Part shown: positions 17,048 to 24,859 of the stretch, one piece after another | How the letters are laid out: each line of letters opens with the position of its first letter | Numbering within the stretch: position 1 is the first letter of the stretch | NCBI RefSeq assembly: GCF_011038785.1 | Contig: NZ_JAAKDT010000002.1 | Span: 1 to 64,000, forward strand | Length of the DNA: 64,000 bases | Source: Parabacteroides sp. ZJ-118 | GTDB lineage: Bacteria > Bacteroidota > Bacteroidia > Bacteroidales > Tannerellaceae | Direction: 5' to 3' | Made by a program: the position numbers and the translations under genes | The notes under the pieces: model-generated | What the model was told of the DNA's origin: nothing | Seen by the model: the letters and a program-made list of their open reading frames with translations, nothing else | The model's database searches: none

Positions 17048-17251
17048 AAAGCTTGTTGCCTAATAAAGGCTGGTCTTACCACTTCTCAGATTGCGGATGT
17101 TTTTTGTATTTCCAGTCCTTCCGTTACCAAAAAGAAATCTCGTATCCGCGAACGTATAAATCAAAGTAAAGAAGTGTCCATTCGCTTATCTGGATTTGGG
17201 AAAATTACGAGATCAAATACGAAACAACAGGTTTGTTTCGTCGTTATATGA
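17048..17251 (+). pseudogene. Remnant of an HTH-type regulator (3' end only)
   Basis: Directly after the antiporter stop an open frame without a start reads as a DNA-binding C-terminus: CLIKAGLTTSQIADVFCISS then VTKKKSRIRERI, a LuxR/sigma-like helix-turn-helix followed by a basic tail, and stops at 17249-17251. Similar HTH tails close long Bacteroidales regulators. Here nothing upstream is left of the sensor part, because the antiporter coding sequence occupies it. I read it as the scar of a deletion that fused the antiporter end to the last 67 codons of a lost gene. Confidence 0.55.
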
Positions 17252-17262
17252 AGGATTATAGT

Positions 17263-17270
17263 TACATTTG
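17263..17270 (+). promoter_or_regulatory. -7 box for porX
   Basis: TACATTTG, full match to TAnnTTTG, 19 bp upstream of the porX ATG. A TTCG at 17237-17240 is at a suitable distance (22 bp) for a weak -33 box. Confidence 0.5.
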
Positions 17271-17289
17271 TAAATAAACTAGTAAGCGT

Positions 17290-18840
17290 ATGGCAGTGAA
17301 GAAAGATAGGATACTTTGGGCAGATGACGAGATTGATTTGTTGAAACCGCACATCTTGTTCTTGCAGGACAAAGGGTATGAGGTCGTTCCGGTGGTGAGT
17401 GGTCAGGATGCCATTGACTGCTGTAAGGAACAATCGGTTGATATTATTTTTCTCGATGAGAATATGCCCGGTTTGACAGGGCTGGAGACGTTGTCGCATA
17501 TCAAGGAGATCGCTCCGAATGTACCGGTCGTGATGGTAACTAAAAGCGAGGAGGAAAGTATCATGAACCAAGCGATCGGGAATAAGATCGCGGATTATCT
17601 GATCAAACCGGTCAATCCCAACCAATTGCTCCTCTCCATTAAGAAAAATGTGCATAAGAACGTGATTATCTCCGAGACGACTACGGTGGGCTATCGGCAG
17701 GAATTCGGTCGTATTGGTATGCAAATCAATGATTCCTTGACCACGGACGACTGGATGGAGGTATATAAGAAACTGGTCTACTGGGAGCTGGAGTTGGAAA
17801 GCAGCCAAGTGGCAATGACCGATATGCTCCGTATGCAAAAGGAAGAGGCGAACAACGCTTTTGCCAAATTCGTAAAGAAGAATTATGTGGACTGGATACA
17901 AAATCCGGCCGATCGCCCGTTGATGAGCCCCGACCTGTTTAAGAAGAAGGTCTTCCCGATGCTGGATAATGACGAGAAGGTATTCTTTATATTGATCGAT
18001 AATTTCCGGCTGGATCAATGGCGGGTGGTGAAAGAATTACTTACTGAGTATTTTACGTTTGACGAGAGCTTGTATTACAGCATACTGCCAACCGCCACGC
18101 AATACGCCCGCAACTCCATATTCTCGGGTCTGATGCCTTTGCGAATAGAGCAGATGTTTCCGGATTTGTGGGTGGATGAGGAGAGCGAGGAAGGCAAGAA
18201 TCTGAATGAGGCACCACTGATTCAAACCCAGATCGATCGGTTCCGTAAGAAATATACCTTCTGTTACAATAAGGTGCACGATTCCCAATATGGCGAGAAA
18301 TTGTTGGGCGCGATCCCTTCGCTTGCTCGTAATCAACTGAATGTGATCGTGCTGAACTTCGTGGATATGCTCTCGCATGCTCGTACGGAGAGTAAGATGA
18401 TCCGCGAGCTGGCGCAAAGCGAGGCGGCCTATCGTAGCTTGACTAAATCATGGTTCCAGCATTCTTCTACGCTCGAGCTGTTCAAACGAATCGCTGAGCG
18501 GGGCGGAAAAGTAATCGTTACGACCGATCATGGAACGATCCGGGTAACGAATCCGATCAAGGTGATAGGTGATAAGAACACGAACACCAATCTACGCTAT
18601 AAGGTAGGCAAGAACTTGAACTACAATCCGAAAGAGGTATTCGAGATACGGGATCCGGAAAAAGTAGGACTTCCTTCCCCGAACCTAAGCAGTAAGTATG
18701 TATTTTCCTGCGGAGAGAATTTCTTCGCTTATCCGAATAATTATAACTATTACGTCTCCTATTACAAAAACACATTCCAGCACGGAGGAATCTCGATGGA
18801 GGAGATGTTGGTGCCGTTTATTACGATGGAACCGAAATGA
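17290..18840 (+). CDS. porX: T9SS two-component response regulator PorX (receiver + PglZ)
   Basis: A 516-residue regulator with an N-terminal CheY-like receiver (residues 5-125; acid pair Asp12/Asp13, phosphate acceptor Asp56 in IIFLDENMPG, Thr in VMVTKS, Lys109-region in YLIKPVNP) joined to a helical linker and a PglZ/alkaline-phosphatase-superfamily domain (LIDNFRLDQW, ARNSIFSGLMP, FVDMLSHAR, VIVTTDHGTI). This architecture is that of PorX, which with the kinase PorY and the sigma factor SigP controls T9SS genes in Porphyromonas; PorX proteins also hydrolyse nucleotide substrates through the PglZ domain. Its presence 6.5 kb from porPKLMN is consistent with that role. PorY is not in the window. 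Confidence 0.95.
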   Translation: MAVKKDRILWADDEIDLLKPHILFLQDKGYEVVPVVSGQDAIDCCKEQSVDIIFLDENMPGLTGLETLSHIKEIAPNVPVVMVTKSEEESIMNQAIGNKIADYLIKPVNPNQLLLSIKKNVHKNVIISETTTVGYRQEFGRIGMQINDSLTTDDWMEVYKKLVYWELELESSQVAMTDMLRMQKEEANNAFAKFVKKNYVDWIQNPADRPLMSPDLFKKKVFPMLDNDEKVFFILIDNFRLDQWRVVKELLTEYFTFDESLYYSILPTATQYARNSIFSGLMPLRIEQMFPDLWVDEESEEGKNLNEAPLIQTQIDRFRKKYTFCYNKVHDSQYGEKLLGAIPSLARNQLNVIVLNFVDMLSHARTESKMIRELAQSEAAYRSLTKSWFQHSSTLELFKRIAERGGKVIVTTDHGTIRVTNPIKVIGDKNTNTNLRYKVGKNLNYNPKEVFEIRDPEKVGLPSPNLSSKYVFSCGENFFAYPNNYNYYVSYYKNTFQHGGISMEEMLVPFITMEPK

Positions 18841-18907
18841 TAATATGCCGAAAGGTTGCGTATATCATAAATATCACGGAACTTCGCGGTCCGTATAAAT
18901 TGTAAGC

Positions 18908-19336
18908 ATGAATGCTATGAGCACACTGAAAATAGAAAGTTTGGATAAGATCCATGAGGCGGCTAAGGAGTTTATCGCCGGGATGGATGATCGTACGGTC
19001 TTTGCATTCTATGGCCCGATGGGGGCCGGCAAGACTACCTTTATCAAGGCGATCTGCGAGGAATTGGGTGTGACGGACGTGATCAACAGTCCCACATTCG
19101 CTATTATCAATGAGTACCGCAGCGATACGACGGGCGAATTGATCTATCACTTTGACTTTTACCGGATCCATAAATTGAGTGAGGCGGAGGATATCGGAAC
19201 GGAGGACTATTTCTATAGCGGGGCTTTATGTTTTATCGAATGGGCGGAGAAGATAGACGAGTTGTTGCCCGGAGATGTAGTAAATGTAACGATCTCGGAG
19301 AATCCGGACGGTTCGCGTACCGTAGAGGTTAAGTAA
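18908..19336 (+). CDS. tsaE: tRNA threonylcarbamoyladenosine biosynthesis ATPase TsaE
   Basis: A 142-residue P-loop ATPase with Walker [15 protein letters not shown] and the family segments [20 protein letters not shown] and CFIEWAEKI. TsaE works with TsaB and TsaD to put the t6A modification on A37 of ANN-decoding tRNAs, using the threonylcarbamoyl-AMP made by TsaC; a TsaC homologue is also in this window (31809-32411). Start at 18908 or the nearer ATG at 18917. It lies 67 bp after porX and 4 bp before the Imm17-like gene. Confidence 0.93.
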   Translation: MNAMSTLKIESLDKIHEAAKEFIAGMDDRTVFAFYGPMGAGKTTFIKAICEELGVTDVINSPTFAIINEYRSDTTGELIYHFDFYRIHKLSEAEDIGTEDYFYSGALCFIEWAEKIDELLPGDVVNVTISENPDGSRTVEVK

Positions 19337-19340
19337 GTCT

Positions 19341-19556
19341 ATGGATCCTTCTGAATACTTTATCTTAGTTTTATTTATCGCTCTGGGATTGTTCTCGATC
19401 GTAGCGGCGATCTTTGATTTGGATTGGTACTTTAAGACCAGCGGGGCGATGACCTTCGTGAACTGGTTTGGTCGTGGTGGCGCACGTATCTTCTACGCGT
19501 TACTCGGGATTGGCTTGATTGTTTGTGGAACGTTGGGACTGGTTTACTGGCGATGA
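19341..19556 (+). CDS. Imm17-like small membrane protein
   Basis: A 71-residue protein with two transmembrane helices (about residues 7-27 and 50-68) separated by a short loop (DLDWYFKTSGAMTFVNWFGR). The pattern and the FDLDWYF and WFGRGGARIFY motifs match the Immunity 17 family. Imm17 proteins are predicted to protect against polymorphic toxins, but in Bacteroidales they are commonly found as chromosomal orphans beside housekeeping genes and no toxin is present here. The gene is 4 bp from tsaE and probably cotranscribed with it. Confidence 0.7.
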   Translation: MDPSEYFILVLFIALGLFSIVAAIFDLDWYFKTSGAMTFVNWFGRGGARIFYALLGIGLIVCGTLGLVYWR

Positions 19557-19608
19557 GATAAGCTTGTATTCTTATAGTCTCACGCTTTTAGCCGGAGCGC
19601 TTCGACCC

Positions 19609-19755
19609 CACTGTATCTTACAGTGATCGATATTATGGCGAGAATAAGACATTTTTTACGTATCACCCTCCGTTTTTTCATTGAGACCCGACCGGAAAAC
19701 CATTGAGATACGGCGCTAAGTCAATGGAACACGAGACGGATTCCATTGACTTAGC
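19609..19755. repeat. Two perfect dyads in the 290-bp gap before folP
   Basis: The first is cactgta/tacagtg with a 3-nt loop (19609-19625). The second is a perfect 14-bp inverted repeat, gctaagtcaatgga at 19715-19728 and its complement at 19742-19755, with a 13-nt loop. The octamer cattgaga also occurs twice between them. No gene is visible in the gap. One dyad may end the porX-tsaE transcript; the 14-bp arm pair lacks a T-run and could be a protein site or part of a small RNA. Confidence 0.5.
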
Positions 19756-19822
19756 TTCCCTATTCCAGGCGGATCTTGACGTTTTCTTATCTCACTGGCG
19801 TGTATAAATCGAGATTTATATC

Positions 19823-19830
19823 TAAATTTG
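19823..19830 (+). promoter_or_regulatory. -7 box for folP-cdaA
   Basis: TAAATTTG, full match to TAnnTTTG, 16 bp upstream of the folP ATG, implying a very short leader. No clear -33 TTTG. Confidence 0.45.
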
Positions 19831-19846
19831 CTGGAAATAAGGAAAG

Positions 19847-20689
19847 ATGATGTTAGATAAAACGCTCAATATTAAGGGGACACTTACTTCTTTGGCGACA
19901 CCGTTGGTGATGGGAATCTTGAATATTACCCCTGATTCTTTTTATGCGGGCAGCCGCAAACAGACCGAGACCGCTATCGAGGACCGTATCCGGGAAATCT
20001 TATCGGAGGGAGGAGATTGGATCGATATCGGTGGTTATTCTTCCCGTCCGGATGCCGCGGAGGTCGCGCCGGAGGAAGAGATGCGACGTTTGGCGTTCGC
20101 CTTACATATATTAAATAAGCATTACCCGGATGTCCCGGTATCCGTAGACACGTTTCGTGCGGGGATTGCTCGTCGTTGCGTAGAGGAATATGGGGTGGCT
20201 GTCATTAACGATATCTCCGGAGGTGAGTTGGATGCGGATATGTTCCAAACCGTAGCGGATTTAAAGGTTCCTTATATCATGATGCATATGCGTGGGACTC
20301 CTCAGACTATGCAGCGGGATACCGATTACCTGGATATGATGGAGGAGATCATGCTGTACTTCTCCCGGAAGGTACGCCAGCTTCGGCTTTTAGGGGTGAA
20401 TGATATCATCCTCGATCCCGGCTTTGGCTTTAGCAAGACATTGGAGCAGAATTACCAATTGATGAGCCATTTAAAGGAGTTCTCTATTTTTGAGTTGCCT
20501 TTATTAATTGGAGTCTCCCGTAAAAGCATGATTTATAAATTACTGGGTGGAACCCCTGCGGATAGCCTGAACGGAACGACCGTATTGCATACGTACGCTC
20601 TCTTGAACGGAGCTAATATCCTCCGTGTACATGACGTGCGGGAAGCCGTGGAAGCCATTCGCGTCATAGGTCAAATGACCAACAACTAA
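19847..20689 (+). CDS. folP: Dihydropteroate synthase
   Basis: A 280-residue TIM-barrel enzyme that joins p-aminobenzoate to dihydropterin pyrophosphate in folate synthesis; it is the sulfonamide target. Visible family motifs are MGILNITPDSFYAGSR (residues 22-37), DIGGYSSRPDA, VSVDTFR, INDISGG, MHMRGTP and GFGFSKT. Length is normal. It is 27 bp upstream of cdaA and probably cotranscribed with it, an arrangement common in Bacteroidetes. Confidence 0.96.
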   Translation: MMLDKTLNIKGTLTSLATPLVMGILNITPDSFYAGSRKQTETAIEDRIREILSEGGDWIDIGGYSSRPDAAEVAPEEEMRRLAFALHILNKHYPDVPVSVDTFRAGIARRCVEEYGVAVINDISGGELDADMFQTVADLKVPYIMMHMRGTPQTMQRDTDYLDMMEEIMLYFSRKVRQLRLLGVNDIILDPGFGFSKTLEQNYQLMSHLKEFSIFELPLLIGVSRKSMIYKLLGGTPADSLNGTTVLHTYALLNGANILRVHDVREAVEAIRVIGQMTNN

Positions 20690-20716
20690 GTTTCAACTTT
20701 CAATTTTCGATTAATT

Positions 20717-21502
20717 ATGTGGATGCATTTCGGTATAAAAGACTTGATTGACGTATTGCTGGTGGCTTTCTTCCTGTACCAGACCTATAAGCTGATGAAA
20801 AGCTCGGGTACATTGGCTATATTCAGTGGAGTCGTATCATTCATCGTCGTATGGATCTTGATCTCGCAAGTGTTGGAAATGCGGTTGATGGGGGCCATCT
20901 TGGATAAGTTTATTAGCGTAGGTTTCGTGGTTTTGGTAATCCTTTTCCAAGACGAGATCCGCCGTTTCCTATTGGCGTTAGGCTCGCACCGGGGCTGGAA
21001 ATTTCTAGGAAAACTTTTTTCCAAACGAGGAGACGAGCCGGAGAAAGAGGGAAAGTTTGTCGCCCCTGTTGTCTTGGCCTGTATGAATATGGCCCGGAAA
21101 AAGACGGGTGCCCTAATCGTGATCCAGCAAGATATGGACTTGACGATCTATGAGCATACGGGCGAGATGTTCAACGCCGATGTAAATGCCCGCTTGATCG
21201 AGAATATATTCTTCAAAAACAGTCCTTTGCATGATGGTGCCATGATTATCGCCGATAACCGGATCAAGGCTGCCGGTTGTATCTTGCCGGTCGCCCAGAA
21301 CGCTACCCTTCCCAAGGATATGGGATTGCGACATCGTTCCGGGTTAGGGATGGCGCTGGAGACAGATGCGTTGGTTATTATTGTCTCGGAGGAGAGAGGA
21401 AAGATCTCCGTGGCCCATGAAGGTAAGTTAAGTGTGAATGTGACAGCGGAAGAGCTGCAACAAATACTTTCGGGGGAACGAGAAGTGACGAATTACTGTT
21501 AA
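20717..21502 (+). CDS. cdaA: Diadenylate cyclase CdaA
   Basis: Makes cyclic di-AMP from two ATP. Three N-terminal transmembrane helices (about residues 9-85) precede a DisA_N catalytic domain with the hallmark DGA at 173-175 and RHR at 205-207, and the SEERGKIS segment that follows. c-di-AMP usually controls potassium and osmotic balance and cell-wall state, so the nearby K+/H+ antiporter is a possible but unproven target. It follows folP in the same operon. Confidence 0.95.
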   Translation: MWMHFGIKDLIDVLLVAFFLYQTYKLMKSSGTLAIFSGVVSFIVVWILISQVLEMRLMGAILDKFISVGFVVLVILFQDEIRRFLLALGSHRGWKFLGKLFSKRGDEPEKEGKFVAPVVLACMNMARKKTGALIVIQQDMDLTIYEHTGEMFNADVNARLIENIFFKNSPLHDGAMIIADNRIKAAGCILPVAQNATLPKDMGLRHRSGLGMALETDALVIIVSEERGKISVAHEGKLSVNVTAEELQQILSGEREVTNYC

Positions 21503-21572
21503 AAGATCTGAAACCGGCATCTCCACCTGTAATTCTTTTGCCTATTTTGTAAACTCTATATTGCATTATGCC

Positions 21573-21580
21573 TACTTTTG
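21573..21580 (+). promoter_or_regulatory. -7 box for pta-ackA
   Basis: TACTTTTG, full match to TAnnTTTG, 49 bp upstream of the pta ATG. A TTTG at 21546-21549 is 23 bp upstream, slightly further than usual. Confidence 0.5.
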
Positions 21581-21629
21581 TAGCCAAGTTACGGTTACAA
21601 TTATTAAATAATATAAAATATCTTCCGCT

Positions 21630-22643
21630 ATGGATTTAATGCAAGACATTATTGCGCGCGCTAAAGCTAACAAGCAGCGTATCGTTCTCCCCGAAGGTAC
21701 CGAGGAAAGAACCCTTAAGGCTGCCGACCGATTACTGGCCGACGGTGTAGCAGACATTATCTTAATTGGAAACCCCACTGAGATCAAGGAGTTGGCGGCC
21801 GGTTTCGGATTGGATCATATCGGTGAGGCAACCCTTGTCGATCCGAAAAATCACGAGAAGAAAGCCGCATACGCAGACTTGCTTTTCCAACTTCGCCAAA
21901 AGAAGGGTATGACTCCCGAGAAGGCTGCGGTTCTAGTTGAGGATCCTTTGTTCTTGGCTTGCCTGATGATTAAGTCGGGTGACGCTGACGGTGAGATCGC
22001 CGGCGCTGAGAATACGACAGGTAATGTGTTGCGTCCTGCTTTGCAAATTATCAAGACAGCTCCGGGCATGAAGTGTGTTTCCGGCGCGTTCCTTATGTTC
22101 ACGAAGACTCTTCAATATGGGAATGACGGCATTTTGGTATTCGCTGATTGTGCGGTTATGCCAAACCCAAATGCGGAAGAGTTGGCTAGCATCGCTGTCG
22201 CTACCGCCGCTACGGCTCGTAATATCGTAGGCGTTGAGCCTCGTGTGGCTATGTTGAGCTTTTCTACGAAGGGTAGCGCTTCTCACGAGATGGTAGACAA
22301 GGTAGTGGAGGCTACTCGCTTGGCAAAGGAGATGGCTCCGGACTTGAAGATCGACGGAGAGTTGCAGGCCGATGCGGCTTTGGTTGAGGCTGTAGGTAGG
22401 AAGAAAGCTCCGGGTAGCGAGATCGCCGGTAAAGCGAATGTTTTGGTATTCCCGACTTTGGAGGTGGGTAATATCGCGTATAAGCTGGTTCAACGTTTGG
22501 GTGGCGCTGAGGCTGTCGGTCCTATCCTTCAAGGCATGGCCGCTCCGGTGAATGACTTGTCTCGCGGTTGCTCCGTAGATGATATTTATAAGATGGTGGC
22601 GATCGCTTGTAATCAATCCATCGGTTTGAGATCCGCAAAATAA
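21630..22643 (+). CDS. pta: Phosphate acetyltransferase
   Basis: Converts acetyl-CoA and phosphate to acetyl phosphate, the first step of acetate fermentation. The 337-residue protein is the short, catalytic-domain-only form (no DRTGG regulatory domain). Motifs seen: [55 protein letters not shown] and [12 protein letters not shown]. It lies 25 bp upstream of ackA and shares its promoter. Confidence 0.96.
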   Translation: MDLMQDIIARAKANKQRIVLPEGTEERTLKAADRLLADGVADIILIGNPTEIKELAAGFGLDHIGEATLVDPKNHEKKAAYADLLFQLRQKKGMTPEKAAVLVEDPLFLACLMIKSGDADGEIAGAENTTGNVLRPALQIIKTAPGMKCVSGAFLMFTKTLQYGNDGILVFADCAVMPNPNAEELASIAVATAATARNIVGVEPRVAMLSFSTKGSASHEMVDKVVEATRLAKEMAPDLKIDGELQADAALVEAVGRKKAPGSEIAGKANVLVFPTLEVGNIAYKLVQRLGGAEAVGPILQGMAAPVNDLSRGCSVDDIYKMVAIACNQSIGLRSAK

Positions 22644-22668
22644 TAGATAATCCTAACGACTTAATAAT

Positions 22669-23871
22669 ATGAAGATTCTGGTATTGAACTGTGGTAGTAG
22701 TTCTATTAAATATAAGTTATTCGATATGACCTCCGGCGAGGTTATGGCTCAAGGCGGTATCGAGAAAATCGGTTTGCCGGGTGCGTTCCTGAAATTGACG
22801 GATAAGGAGGGCAAGAAGGTGGTTATCGAGAGAGAGATCCCCGGTCATCAACAAGGCATCGAGTTTATCTTAAGCGTATTGACCGACGCTACTTATGGTT
22901 GTATCAAGGACTATAAGGAGATCGACGCCGTTGGTCATCGTTTGGTACATGGTGGCGAGGAGTTCGCTTCTAGCGTATTGATCAATCAGGATGTAATCAA
23001 TAAGGTAATCGAGTGCTCTGATTTGGCTCCGCTTCATAACCCGGCCAACTTAAAGGGTATTCGGGCGATGGAGGCTTTGATCCCAGGTATTCCTCAGGTA
23101 GCGGTGTTTGATACGGCTTTCCACCAGACCATGCCGGATTATGCGTATATGTATGGTTTGCCTTACGAGATGTACAAGAAGTATGGCGTACGTCGTTATG
23201 GCTTCCACGGAACCAGTCATCGCTATGTTTCCCGTCGTGCTTGCGAAATCTTAGGCGTTTCTTATGAGGATCAGAAGATTATCACGGCTCACGTGGGTAA
23301 CGGTGGCTCTATTACCGCTATCAAGAATGGTAAGAGCGTGGATACTTCCATGGGCTTGACTCCGGTTGAGGGTCTGTTGATGGGTACTCGTTGCGGTGAT
23401 GTGGATGCGGGTGCTTTGTCTTTCATCATGGATAAGGAAGGTATGGATGGTGTCGGTCTTTCCGACTTGATCAATAAGAGAAGTGGTGTTGCCGGTCTTT
23501 CCGGTATCTCTTCCGATATGCGTGAGATCGAGGCTGCCGTAGCAGCTGGAAATCCGCGTGCGATCATGGCACTGAACGTATATAACTACCGCATCAAGAA
23601 ATATATCGGCGCTTATGCCGCTGCTATGGGAGGTTGCGATATCTTGGTTTGGACCGGTGGTGTTGGCGAGAACCAATGGGCGACTCGTCGTGCGGTTTGC
23701 GAGAACATGGAATACATGGGTATGAAGATCGATGTCGAGAAGAACGAGGGTATGCGTGGCGAGGAGATGGTAATCAGTACTCCGGACAGTAAGGTGACCA
23801 TTATCGTTGTTCCTACAGACGAGGAATTCATGATCGCCGCCGATACCTTGGAGATCTTAAATAAAAAGTAA
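22669..23871 (+). CDS. ackA: Acetate kinase
   Basis: Makes ATP and acetate from acetyl phosphate. A 400-residue ASKHA-fold kinase with MKILVLNCGSSSIKYKLFDM at the start, VGHRLVHGGE, FDTAFHQTMP, RRYGFHGTSHRYVS, HVGNGGSITAI and GLMGTRCGDVDAG, and the late TGGVGENQ. All catalytic segments are intact. It is the second gene of pta-ackA, closed by the terminator at 23935-23968. Confidence 0.97.
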   Translation: MKILVLNCGSSSIKYKLFDMTSGEVMAQGGIEKIGLPGAFLKLTDKEGKKVVIEREIPGHQQGIEFILSVLTDATYGCIKDYKEIDAVGHRLVHGGEEFASSVLINQDVINKVIECSDLAPLHNPANLKGIRAMEALIPGIPQVAVFDTAFHQTMPDYAYMYGLPYEMYKKYGVRRYGFHGTSHRYVSRRACEILGVSYEDQKIITAHVGNGGSITAIKNGKSVDTSMGLTPVEGLLMGTRCGDVDAGALSFIMDKEGMDGVGLSDLINKRSGVAGLSGISSDMREIEAAVAAGNPRAIMALNVYNYRIKKYIGAYAAAMGGCDILVWTGGVGENQWATRRAVCENMEYMGMKIDVEKNEGMRGEEMVISTPDSKVTIIVVPTDEEFMIAADTLEILNKK

Positions 23872-23934
23872 CCGGTAAGGTTTCATAGAATTTAGCTAAT
23901 CCTCGCAGCTTACAAAACACGGGATTAGTGTTTA

Positions 23935-23968
23935 GATCGCCTCGACACCGGTTGAGGTGATCTTTTTT
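23935..23968 (+). terminator. Intrinsic terminator of pta-ackA
   Basis: A 12-bp stem with two G-T wobbles (gatcgcctcgac with gttgaggtgatc), loop accg, followed by T6 at 23963-23968. The T-run overlaps the -33 box of the next promoter. Confidence 0.8.
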
Positions 23969-23998
23969 GTGCGGATATCGGATTATTCGTTACTTTTG
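23966..23998 (+). promoter_or_regulatory. Promoter of pyrH
   Basis: TTTG at 23966-23969, 21-bp spacer, TACTTTTG at 23991-23998; both boxes match the Bacteroidetes consensus. The -33 box is formed by the tail of the ackA terminator. Confidence 0.6.
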
Positions 23999-24036
23999 CG
24001 GAATAACAATTAAATACATATAAATACATACGAAAC

Positions 24037-24747
24037 ATGGCTCAATACAAACGTATCTTATTAAAATTAAGCGGGGAGTCGCTGATGGGTGGTAAACAAT
24101 ATGGAATCGATGAGGTTCGCTTGAATGAATATGCGGCACAGATCAAGGAGATCGCCGAGATGGGTGTACAGATCGGTATCGTGATAGGTGGCGGTAATAT
24201 ATTCCGTGGGCTGAGTGGCGCTTCCAAAGGCTTCGATCGGGTAAAAGGAGACCAGATGGGTATGTTGGCAACGGTGATTAATAGCCTGGCGCTTAGTTCC
24301 GCTTTGGTCGCTCAGGGCGTGAAGGCGAAGGTATTGACCGCTATCCGCATGGAACCGATCGGAGAGTTCTATAATAAATGGCGTGCGATCGAGTCGCTGG
24401 AACAGGGCAACGTGGTAATCATGTCCGGCGGTACGGGTAATCCGTTCTTTACTACGGATACTGGCTCCTCTTTGAGAGGCATCGAGATCGAGGCGGATGT
24501 CATGTTGAAAGGTACCCGTGTGGACGGTATTTACACCGCTGATCCGGAGAAAGATCCTACGGCTACCAAGTTCTCCGATATTACATATGATGAGATCTAT
24601 ACCCGTGGCCTGAAGGTGATGGACTTGACCGCTACCACGATGTGTAAAGAAAACAACCTCCCGATCATCGTATTCGATATGGACACCAACGGCAACCTGA
24701 AGAAGGTGATGTGCGGAGAGAATATCGGGACGTTGGTACATAATTAA
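24037..24747 (+). CDS. pyrH: UMP kinase
   Basis: A 236-residue amino-acid-kinase-fold enzyme that phosphorylates UMP to UDP. Seen: ILLKLSGESLMG at the start, IGIVIGGGNIFRG, GDQMGMLATVINSLAL, MSGGTGNPFFTTD, DGIYTADPEKDP and FDMDTNGNL. Normal length. It stands alone, with its own promoter overlapping the ackA terminator. Confidence 0.97.
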   Translation: MAQYKRILLKLSGESLMGGKQYGIDEVRLNEYAAQIKEIAEMGVQIGIVIGGGNIFRGLSGASKGFDRVKGDQMGMLATVINSLALSSALVAQGVKAKVLTAIRMEPIGEFYNKWRAIESLEQGNVVIMSGGTGNPFFTTDTGSSLRGIEIEADVMLKGTRVDGIYTADPEKDPTATKFSDITYDEIYTRGLKVMDLTATTMCKENNLPIIVFDMDTNGNLKKVMCGENIGTLVHN

Positions 24748-24750
24748 TCC

Positions 24751-24807
24751 GATTCTTCGTAGCATCCTCCTCTTTAGGGAGTACGTGTCTCTCTACCCGG
24801 AAGAATC
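24751..24807 (+). terminator. Possible terminator hairpin after pyrH
   Basis: Arms gattcttc (24751-24758) and gaagaatc (24800-24807) are perfect complements around a 41-nt loop with an inner ctcc/ggag pair; the following DNA is T-rich only in part (ctattaatttt). Confidence 0.4.
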
Positions 24808-24811
24808 CTAT

Positions 24812-24819
24812 TAATTTTG
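24812..24819 (+). promoter_or_regulatory. -7 box for the GH32 cassette
   Basis: TAATTTTG, full match to TAnnTTTG, 40 bp upstream of the GH32 start. No SusR/HTCS-type direct repeat is apparent. Confidence 0.45.
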
Positions 24820-24859
24820 GCGGAGAATCAAACAGTATTATCCTTTAATCCATTCGTTT

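Noticed and set aside
17161-18018. 285-codon open frame antisense to porX
   Set aside because: Its frame is a shadow of the PorX reading frame; it has no signal or domain and PorX is fully recognised.
21933-22616. 227-codon open frame antisense to pta
   Set aside because: Shadow of a recognised gene with strong codon bias; no protein features.
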